Below, piece by piece: positions 54,488 to 61,342 of a DNA stretch of 64,000 bases (positions are counted from its first letter, which is position 1; each line of letters begins with the position of its first letter). A model generated the notes under the pieces. It ran no database searches, was not told the DNA's origin, and saw only the letters and a program-made list of their open reading frames with translations. The position numbers and the translations under genes are program-made. Source of the stretch: Spirochaetales bacterium (GTDB lineage: Bacteria > Spirochaetota > Spirochaetia > JABMQR01); the NCBI GenBank assembly GCA_018399255.1, contig JAGYPA010000008.1, positions 1 to 64,000 on the forward strand. Reading direction: 5' to 3'.

Positions 54488-55876
54488 CTAAGCCAGCTTC
54501 CCGGATTCCAGGTCGTTTACTACCCCTTCGATAATCCCTATTCCCCGCATGAGCAGTTCTTCGGAAATGATAAGCGGCGGCAGAAGACGTGCAACATTGT
54601 TATGATGACCTCCGACTTCTATCATCACTCCCCGCTGGTGGGCATATTTTCTGATTTTTTTAGCCAGTTCCGGCGACGGTTTGCGGCTGACTTTATCCTC
54701 AACCATCTCGAGGGCCAGCATCAGTCCGATTCCCCGGGCTTCGCCGAGGATTGCCGATTTGCTCTCCATCGCTTTCAGGCGAACCAGGGCTTTTTCGCCG
54801 AGTTCGGCTGCCCGTCCGGGTATATCGTACTCGAGCATCCATTCAAGAGCGGTCGCTCCGGCGGCAAAGGCTACCATATTGCCCCGGAACGTGCCTATGG
54901 TTTTACCGGCCGGCCACGTGTTCAGTTCTTCGCGATAGGCTATTGCCGATATCGGGAAGCCGACTCCGCCGAGGGCTTTGCTCATGGTAACGATGTCGGG
55001 TACGATTTCTCCATATTCGAAGGCAAACATCTTGCCGGTTCGTCCGAGTCCCGACTGGATTTCATCGCATATCAGGATTATTCCCCGTTCTTCGGTTATT
55101 TTGCGGACCCGCTGCAGAAAATGTTTTGATGGTATTATGGTACCGCCTTCACCTTGAACTGATTCGAGAATGACAGCTGCCGGTTTCGAGTAGCCGGAAT
55201 GGCTGTCGTCGAGAACCCGCTCAAGATTGTCTGCCGCCTGTTCGTTTACCCGCTCATCCGGGCAGCCGAAGGGGTTCCGATAGGTATAAGGAAACGGGAT
55301 AAACTGGATTCCGGGAACCAGGGGGCCAAGTCCGTCACGGTGGCTGCTGTCAGTTGTCAGGGCCAGGGAAGCTCCGGTCATGCCGTGATAAGCTCCCTCA
55401 AATGCCAATACGCCGTACCTTCCGGAGTTGTATTTGGCCAGCTTCAGCGCCTGCTCCACGGCATCAGAACCGGTCGGGCCGCCGAAAAATACCCGCGTCA
55501 GTTCTTTGGGGAGCACTTTTCTCAGGGCTTCAACCATTCTCTGGCGGGTTTCCGTGGGGATGTCGAGCGAGTGTGTCACCTGGTCTATCTGGGCATGGGC
55601 GGCCTTGAGTACTTCCGGATGGCCATGGCCCAGGGCCATAACGCCGGCCCCGCCGAAGAAATCTATATATACGTTGCCGTCAACATCTTCGAGGGTTGCG
55701 CCTTTTCCCCGGGCAAGGGCCATGGGCATTCCCCGTGAATAGGATACGGCCGAGCTCTCATTATCTGCCTGGTACTGCAGTATTTCCCGGGATTTCGGTC
55801 CGGGCGGGGGGGTGATAATTTTCGGTGCGCCTTCTATCGACAGTGCGGCAATCATGGTCTCGTGTTCTTTATTCAT
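54488..55876 (-). CDS. Class III aminotransferase, diaminobutyrate type (DoeD-like)
   Basis: A 462-residue PLP enzyme that would convert L-2,4-diaminobutyrate to aspartate semialdehyde using 2-oxoglutarate or pyruvate. Key pieces: DVDGNVYIDFFGGAGVMALG, FFGGPTGSDAVEQALKLAKY, FEGAYHGMTGASLALT, CDEIQSGLGRTG (Asp271-Glu272) and the Schiff-base Lys300 in VTMSKALGGVGFP. GPTGSDAVEQALK is typical of diaminobutyrate aminotransferases (EctB/DoeD). It lies directly upstream of asd and three bases after the IclR gene, so it is the first enzyme of the operon. Confidence 0.88.
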   Translation of the reverse strand: MNKEHETMIAALSIEGAPKIITPPPGPKSREILQYQADNESSAVSYSRGMPMALARGKGATLEDVDGNVYIDFFGGAGVMALGHGHPEVLKAAHAQIDQVTHSLDIPTETRQRMVEALRKVLPKELTRVFFGGPTGSDAVEQALKLAKYNSGRYGVLAFEGAYHGMTGASLALTTDSSHRDGLGPLVPGIQFIPFPYTYRNPFGCPDERVNEQAADNLERVLDDSHSGYSKPAAVILESVQGEGGTIIPSKHFLQRVRKITEERGIILICDEIQSGLGRTGKMFAFEYGEIVPDIVTMSKALGGVGFPISAIAYREELNTWPAGKTIGTFRGNMVAFAAGATALEWMLEYDIPGRAAELGEKALVRLKAMESKSAILGEARGIGLMLALEMVEDKVSRKPSPELAKKIRKYAHQRGVMIEVGGHHNNVARLLPPLIISEELLMRGIGIIEGVVNDLESGKLA

Positions 55877-55879
55877 AAC

Positions 55880-56764
55880 TTACATACTCCTTACGCTGTG
55901 TCGGCCTTTCTTTTCTGTGAAGAAAAACCTTGTATTATCAATTAATTTATTCGATATGATGCGGGCTTTTTCCTTGAGGGGATCGATGAGCAGCTGCAGT
56001 CTTTCCTGAGTGAGGCGCATGGCAGGTCCGGAGATGGAGATTGTTGCAACAACCCGCTGGTTATGGTCATAGATGGGAGCGGCCATGCTGTTCAGGTCGC
56101 TGCTGAATTCCATAATCTCAAAGGCAAAGCCGTTTTCCCGTACGTTGAGCACCTCCTGGAGAAACTGCTCCCGGTCGGTGATGGTGTATTCTGTCCGTTT
56201 GACCATTTCCATGGAGTCAATGTAGGCCCGAAGCTCATCTTCACCATACGAGGAGAGGAGTACCTTTCCTGAGGCGCAGGTGTTGACAGGATACGTGAAG
56301 GTGACATCCGGGTTGAGGACAACGTGGTGCGGGCTTTTGACCTCATCGATGGCAATGACCACATCTTCCGTCAGGACATTCAGGTAGATGTTTTCATGTC
56401 CGAGTTGCTCAAAGTCGTTCATTACCGGTTTGGCTACATCCCGCAGATCTTTGTTAAGCGGAACCGTGCTGCCCAACTGAAAGAGCTTAAAAGTGATCTC
56501 ATATCCGCGCTCCAGCTTTTCTATGTAGCCGGCGCTGATCAGTGTGGCCAGCAGACGATGGACATTTGCCCGGGTCATGCCGAGACCTTTACAGATGGCC
56601 GGAGCATGGACAGGCTGATTGGCGGCTATGAACTCCAGAATGTGCAGCGCTTTGAGTACGGTGGTGGAAAGTACATAGCCTGGGGAATCACTAGGTGAAT
56701 CACTTTTTGTATCATTATTTGAACTTGCGTTTATATGTTGTAACATATTGTCATTTTCACCCAT
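55880..56764 (-). CDS. IclR-family transcriptional regulator
   Basis: First gene of the putative ectoine operon, 294 residues. The N-terminal winged helix is LKALHILEFIAANQPVHAPA then ICKGLGMTRANVHRLLATL. The C-terminal effector domain has VFTYPVNTCASGKV-like sequence (TFTYPVNTCASGKVLLSSYG) and SMAAPIYDHNQRVVATISIS. The first 28 residues are a hydrophilic Ser/Asp/Asn-rich leader with a SPSDSP-type repeat. Known ectoine regulators are DoeX (AsnC type) and EnuR (MocR type), so an IclR protein here is unusual. It probably binds the inverted repeat at 56904-56937. Confidence 0.93.
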   Translation of the reverse strand: MGENDNMLQHINASSNNDTKSDSPSDSPGYVLSTTVLKALHILEFIAANQPVHAPAICKGLGMTRANVHRLLATLISAGYIEKLERGYEITFKLFQLGSTVPLNKDLRDVAKPVMNDFEQLGHENIYLNVLTEDVVIAIDEVKSPHHVVLNPDVTFTYPVNTCASGKVLLSSYGEDELRAYIDSMEMVKRTEYTITDREQFLQEVLNVRENGFAFEIMEFSSDLNSMAAPIYDHNQRVVATISISGPAMRLTQERLQLLIDPLKEKARIISNKLIDNTRFFFTEKKGRHSVRSM

Positions 56765-56903
56765 TTTTTCTCATCTGTCAAGAATTTTTTCCATCTTTCT
56801 CCAAGGCCGCGTAAGCCTCTTCAAACCTTCTCCAAGGCCGCACAAGGCTTGCCGCCGGGGGCAAGATCAGGCTTCAATTAAACCGAACTGCCAATCACCC
56901 TGT

Positions 56904-56937
56904 TGAACAATGTGTACATAAAGATTTACACTGTTCA
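56904..56937. promoter_or_regulatory. Inverted repeat, candidate IclR operator
   Basis: TGAACAATGTGTA (56904-56916) and TACACTGTTCA (56927-56937) form an imperfect inverted repeat with a 10-base centre. It lies between the divergent IclR and GGDEF genes, about 140 and 65 bases from their starts. Its size and place suit an IclR dimer site. Confidence 0.45.
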
Positions 56938-57001
56938 GGACATATATTTACTTCTCGGTAAGTAGGTGTCGGTGTAAATAATGCTGCAGGAAGAAGTACC
57001 C

Positions 57002-58150
57002 ATGTCATCAAGAATAGATGCACCGGATAGAAACCGGTTTTTTGAAAAACTATTCACGCTCATCAGTCCATTCAGTGTCAATATCCCTGAACAGCATCGG
57101 CATGAAAACTGCGCCATCCTCCTGCAGACCAACATCCGCCGCATGTACTTTTTTGCACTTCTGCTCTTTTTCTTGGAAATTTTCCTTTACACTATAGAAA
57201 ACCTTCTCTTCAATACTGGTGATATTATTTTCGCCTTTCTCGTATCCAATATCCTGACGCTGCCGCTCCTCTGGTTTACCCGGTTAAAGATTGCCGTATT
57301 GCCGCTTGTCGTTCCCCAGCTGGTGCAAGCTTTGTATACCCTCACACTACTGGCCTTCGGGGCAGGAGTTTCCCTTTACGCTCAGACGGAGATGGATCTG
57401 GTTCATATCTATATCATGATGGTATTTGGATCGGCCTTTTTTGTTCATATGAAGCCCTGGATATCTGCCCTGCTTCTGCTGCTGATTTATGTTCCGTATA
57501 TACTGATACTTCCGACTTTCCAGCCGGACAGCGATGTTGTTTTTGTAATATCCATAAACACCGGGATCTCAAACATCATGGCCTGGCTGCTGGGAGTTGT
57601 GGTTTACAAAAATAAAGTTAACTCATTGCTGAACACGTATCTGATCGAAGAAAAAAATGCTTTGCTGGCTAACCTCGTAAAACAGGATTCCATGACCGGG
57701 CTTCTCAGCCACAAAGCCTCCTTTCAGAAGCTGAATGAGGAAATCAGCCGGGCTGCCCGCATCGGCTACCCGCTCTCACTTATCCTTGCCGACATTGATG
57801 ATTTTAAACGAGTCAATGACCGCTTCGGCCACATTATCGGAGACCAGGTAATTATCAGGTTTTCACAGGCCCTTTCGGAAATTACCCGCGCTACTGATTC
57901 TGTCGGTCGGTACGGAGGAGAAGAATTCATTATTATCATGCCGGATACCGATCTTCTGGGGGCAAAAATTCTATCTGAAAGAATCCTCTCAGAGATACGC
58001 TCTCTTACTTTCCATACTGACGTTTCAGTAACCCTCAGCGGAGGCATCAGTCAGTATGCCGGAGAAGCAGGTGATGAATTCATCCGTAAAACTGATCAAC
58101 GCCTGTACCGGGCAAAAGCTCAGGGTAAGAATCAATTTGTGTCAGCTTGA
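57002..58150 (+). CDS. Membrane-bound diguanylate cyclase (GGDEF)
   Basis: Makes cyclic di-GMP. The N-terminal half has about six hydrophobic segments (MYFFALLLFFLEIFLYTIEN, IIFAFLVSNILTLPLLWF, and others), followed by a GGDEF domain: DSMTGLLSHKASFQKLNEEI, LILADIDDFKRVNDRFGH, and the active site GRYGGEEFIIIMP near residue 305. No RxxD inhibitory site is obvious before it. I use the ATG at 57002 (GGAAGAAG upstream); the ATG at 56981 adds seven residues. It is divergent from the IclR gene and may share its control region. Confidence 0.92.
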   Translation: MSSRIDAPDRNRFFEKLFTLISPFSVNIPEQHRHENCAILLQTNIRRMYFFALLLFFLEIFLYTIENLLFNTGDIIFAFLVSNILTLPLLWFTRLKIAVLPLVVPQLVQALYTLTLLAFGAGVSLYAQTEMDLVHIYIMMVFGSAFFVHMKPWISALLLLLIYVPYILILPTFQPDSDVVFVISINTGISNIMAWLLGVVVYKNKVNSLLNTYLIEEKNALLANLVKQDSMTGLLSHKASFQKLNEEISRAARIGYPLSLILADIDDFKRVNDRFGHIIGDQVIIRFSQALSEITRATDSVGRYGGEEFIIIMPDTDLLGAKILSERILSEIRSLTFHTDVSVTLSGGISQYAGEAGDEFIRKTDQRLYRAKAQGKNQFVSA

Positions 58151-58152
58151 AC

Positions 58153-58187
58153 GAGTACAGAGTACAGAGTACAGAGTACAGAGTACA
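58153..58187. repeat. 7-bp tandem repeat (5 copies)
   Basis: Five perfect copies of GAGTACA immediately after the stop codon of the GGDEF gene and before the convergent stop of the ketolase gene. Confidence 0.95.
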
Positions 58188-58194
58188 GATTTCT

Positions 58195-58872
58195 TTACTG
58201 TTTTGTTTTATATAGCTGCCACCAGGGTATTCTCGGATGCTCATGGTGCTCGGTATGGTAGCCGAAAAAGTAGCAGCTTACCATTGCCCAGATATGATTT
58301 TTCTTCTGGGTACGGGTGTTGTGCGGCGCCATCCCGGGAGTGTGAGGATAACGGTGAGGTCGATAGGTGCCGAAATAGAAGAGTTGGAAGGTACCGAGAA
58401 ATGCCGGAATTATCCAGAATGCGATCAGGTTTTCCAGAGGTGCCTGCAGCAGATAAAGTCCGATGTTGAACAGCAGCGCCATCACCAGTATTTGCCGTGC
58501 CGATATATAGCGAAAGAAGAATTGAAAGAACCAGAGAAAGAAGGACTGATGCTTTACGGAGAAATCGGGATCATCTGCCGTTCCGGAATAGCGGTGGTGG
58601 GCCATATGCTTCGGGAACATTTTCTTGTAGGAAAAGGCGGCAAACAGCCAGAGAGCCAGCTGTCCCGCGGCATCGTTTAGCTTTCTGTTTCGGGCAATGC
58701 CTCCGTGCATGCTGTCGTGGGCCGTTATGAAGAGGCCGGTATAGAGGTACCCCTGAACTGCAATATGGAGATAGGTCAACGGATCAGTCCATGAAAAGGC
58801 GAAGAAAAAGAGACTCCAGACCAGGTGCCCGGCCCATAACACGATGATAAGAAAAGCAAAAAACAAACCCAT
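58195..58872 (-). CDS. crtW: Beta-carotene ketolase (CrtW-like)
   Basis: Membrane di-iron oxygenase that adds keto groups to the rings of beta-carotene. It has 225 residues with several hydrophobic segments. The histidine boxes of the desaturase/ketolase superfamily are present: HDSMHGGIA, HMAHHRYSG and GYHTEHHEHP. The CrtW-specific pieces are YFGTYRPHRYPHTPG and the end IPWWQLYKTKQ. The start at 58872 follows CAGGAG. It is the last gene of the carotenoid group and lies 45 bases after crtI. Confidence 0.88.
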   Translation of the reverse strand: MGLFFAFLIIVLWAGHLVWSLFFFAFSWTDPLTYLHIAVQGYLYTGLFITAHDSMHGGIARNRKLNDAAGQLALWLFAAFSYKKMFPKHMAHHRYSGTADDPDFSVKHQSFFLWFFQFFFRYISARQILVMALLFNIGLYLLQAPLENLIAFWIIPAFLGTFQLFYFGTYRPHRYPHTPGMAPHNTRTQKKNHIWAMVSCYFFGYHTEHHEHPRIPWWQLYKTKQ

Positions 58873-58917
58873 TGCTGTCAAACTCCTGCTATAAAAGCTC
58901 GCGTCGGAAGGCTCGCG

Positions 58918-60426
58918 TCAGACGCATCCTGCAATAATATCTGCGGTAATCATCCCTGACAGGGTCACCAGGGGCATTCCCCCGCCAGGGTGCACGCTGC
59001 CGCCGCAAAGATAGAGCCCTTTCCATCGACGGGAAAAATTCGGATGCCGAAGGAAAGCCGCCGTCAGCGTATTTGAGGAGATTCCATAGAGGCTCCCCCG
59101 GTAACTGTCTGTCTCCTCCTCTATCTGGCGCGGCGTCAGGCTGCCCTCCGCATCGATGTGGTCTGCAAGGGAAACCTGCAGCTCCCTCGAAAGGCGTTCG
59201 ATAACTCTTTCCCTGGTCTTATCAAGATCCCGCTGCCAGTCCCTGCCGTCGTGAGGCGGTGCATTAACCAGCACAAACCAGTTCTCCCCGCCCTCAGGTG
59301 CATCTGCCGGGGTAATTTTCGACGTGATATTGACATAGACGGTCGGGTCGTCGGGAACTTTTTTCTCATCATGAATCTGGGAAAATTCTTTCTTATAATC
59401 TGCTGAAAAGAAGATATTGTGCGCACCAAGGTCTTCGAAACCGCGGTTGATTCCCCAGTAATATACCAGACCTGAGGAGGACGGCGGCAGACGCCGATAC
59501 CGTTTTGCCAGCGGGGCATCGGCATCATCAAGAAGCTGGGTGTAAAGAGTCAGCACATCGACATCGGAAACCACAACGGGAAACCGCAGTTCCTGACCTT
59601 CAGCAAGTACTCCCGTTACTCTGCGGCCGGGACCAGACAGAATTCGCTCCACCCTGGTTCCCGTTCGTATATCAACCCCGATATCCCTCGCAAGCCGTTC
59701 AAGTCCGCTGACTATTCCGTAGATACCGTCGGCGACCCCGTACCCTCCCAACCCGTGCTCAACATAGGCAATATTGTTCAAAGTTGCGGGAGCTTTGTAC
59801 GGGCTTGAGCCGTTATACGTAGCAAAACGGTTAAGCAGCTGCACCATGCGGGGATCTTTGAAAAATGATCGGTTAGCCCTGTCCATGGTTCTCAAGGGAT
59901 CGATCGAGAAAAACCTCATGAGGGAGGCAAGAGTTTCCCGGGAAAGGTACGTACTGAGTCGGTGCAGTGATTTTTCCAGAAAAATGCTGTGCGTCAAGTC
60001 GTAGATTTTTTTACTGTAGAAAAAATAGGCTTTTGACTCACTCTCAGGAATGTTGAATGTCTTCGTCAATGAGGGAATAAAGTGCTCGATCAGATCGGAG
60101 GTTATCCTGGTTCCATCGGCAAACCAGTAGCGGGTCAGGGGAGAAAGAGGTATAACGTCTATGTAATCTTCGCGAGACTTTCCTGCTCGTGCAAAAAGAT
60201 CGTCAAATACACCGGGCAGGGTGAGCAGGGATGGTCCGGTATCGAAACGATATCCGTCAATTGTCAGGGTTCCGGCCTTCCCTCCCAGAGTCGGCTGCTT
60301 TTCAAAAAGCGTTACCTGATATCCTCTTGCCGCCAGACTTACAGCACTGGAGAGGCCGCCCAGGCCGCCCCCGATAACAGCAGCTTTTTTCGCCGTATTT
60401 TTTGCAGGGAAATTTCCAGACCCCAT
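58918..60426 (-). CDS. crtI: Phytoene desaturase (CrtI family)
   Basis: Desaturates phytoene to lycopene. It has 502 residues. The FAD motif is AVIGGGLGGLSSAVSLAARG, the conserved GYRFDTGPSLLTLPGVFDDL follows, and the C-terminal CrtI signature is YLCGGSVHPGGGMPLVTLSG. The start codon at 60426 shares one base with the stop codon of the lycopene cyclase gene (TGATG). A long open stretch upstream of this ATG is only the reverse reading of the cyclase gene region. Whether it makes lycopene or a less desaturated product cannot be read from sequence. Confidence 0.94.
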   Translation of the reverse strand: MGSGNFPAKNTAKKAAVIGGGLGGLSSAVSLAARGYQVTLFEKQPTLGGKAGTLTIDGYRFDTGPSLLTLPGVFDDLFARAGKSREDYIDVIPLSPLTRYWFADGTRITSDLIEHFIPSLTKTFNIPESESKAYFFYSKKIYDLTHSIFLEKSLHRLSTYLSRETLASLMRFFSIDPLRTMDRANRSFFKDPRMVQLLNRFATYNGSSPYKAPATLNNIAYVEHGLGGYGVADGIYGIVSGLERLARDIGVDIRTGTRVERILSGPGRRVTGVLAEGQELRFPVVVSDVDVLTLYTQLLDDADAPLAKRYRRLPPSSSGLVYYWGINRGFEDLGAHNIFFSADYKKEFSQIHDEKKVPDDPTVYVNITSKITPADAPEGGENWFVLVNAPPHDGRDWQRDLDKTRERVIERLSRELQVSLADHIDAEGSLTPRQIEEETDSYRGSLYGISSNTLTAAFLRHPNFSRRWKGLYLCGGSVHPGGGMPLVTLSGMITADIIAGCV

Positions 60427-61211
60427 CAGCGTCTCTCCGGGGTTTTCCGAACGGATGCTCCGATGCGCCCGCTGCTTCCTGCAGTCCCGCGGCTCGCAGT
60501 TTTTACTTTCCAGCCCGGCTGCAGGCGGTTCTTGCAGAGCACGTAGAGCAGCTGATAGAGACCGAGAAGTGAAATATTGTAGAAGAGGTCTTCCAGAGGA
60601 ATGGTTATTATGCGAATTCCCCAGATTACTTCCGGGTTGTAGGTAACAATCGGCAGGCCGGTGAGGATGCCGTTGATAAGCAGAAAGGCGATTATTGAGA
60701 GAAGAAAAAACCAGAGGGTATGGATTTCCCGCAGAAGTCGAGGCTGCAGAGCCATTACTGCGGCCAGCCAGACACTGACAGAAAGCATTGCCAATACGGT
60801 ATATTCCTGAGTTCTGAACAGCCAGGCCAGCAGCAGAAACAAAACTGCTCCGCCCCACCCGGCAGCCTGCACCAACAGCGGGGTCTTTTTCTCCCCTGCC
60901 CGAAAGGTATGCCCCGGAAAGTAGGCCCTTACGACTTCGTAGATAAAAATACAGGCATACGGCACCACGAAAAAGAAAAACCACTCGCCCAGCGGCAGTC
61001 CCAGAATAGTTATCTTGCCGGAATACTGTGGGCTGAAGGCCCAGTGGCCTCTTTCGGTCACCAGGACATCCCAGATTATATAGATAGCGCTGACCGGCGC
61101 CAGCGCGCAGACCAGCGGTTTCCAGCTTTTATAGTAGGCAACCCGCTTATCGAAGGAGAGAGCAAACGGGCCTGCCAGAACTAACAATGTTATTACTACA
61201 TAAGTGGTCAT
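60426..61211 (-). CDS. Lycopene cyclase, fused CrtYcd type
   Basis: Integral membrane cyclase that converts lycopene to a beta-ringed carotenoid. It has 261 residues with about seven helices. The repeated domain is visible twice: SAIYIIWDVLVTERGHWAFS with GLPLGEWFFFFVVPYACIFI, then VIWGIRIITIPLEDLFYNIS. The paired WD and PxE motifs (PLGEW, PLEDL) are the family hallmark. Both halves are in one chain, as in Bacteroidota and archaea, not as separate CrtYc and CrtYd. It is the first gene of the group. Phytoene synthase (crtB) is not in the window. Confidence 0.92.
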   Translation of the reverse strand: MTTYVVITLLVLAGPFALSFDKRVAYYKSWKPLVCALAPVSAIYIIWDVLVTERGHWAFSPQYSGKITILGLPLGEWFFFFVVPYACIFIYEVVRAYFPGHTFRAGEKKTPLLVQAAGWGGAVLFLLLAWLFRTQEYTVLAMLSVSVWLAAVMALQPRLLREIHTLWFFLLSIIAFLLINGILTGLPIVTYNPEVIWGIRIITIPLEDLFYNISLLGLYQLLYVLCKNRLQPGWKVKTASRGTAGSSGRIGASVRKTPERR

Positions 61212-61258
61212 GAACTAACTCCTCAGTCTGAAGTTCGTCCATTCTAGCATGATTTGGG

Positions 61259-61342
61259 GTGTCTGACACTGCTTTCTTAGGGTGTCTGACACCGTTTTCC
61301 GCAATTTAACACGGTTTTTTTGAGGGATCCGGTGTCAGACAC
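61259..61342. repeat. Three GTGTCWGACAC palindromes
   Basis: GTGTCTGACAC at 61259-61269 and 61282-61292, and GTGTCAGACAC at 61332-61342. The core is self-complementary, as in REP-type elements that accompany RAYT transposases elsewhere. Two copies and the intervening sequence lie inside the 3' end of the glycoside hydrolase gene. Confidence 0.8.

Noticed and set aside
60427-60984. Extra N-terminal 186 residues on the phytoene desaturase frame
   Set aside because: This stretch is the lycopene cyclase gene in another frame; the conserved FAD motif begins just after the ATG at 60426.
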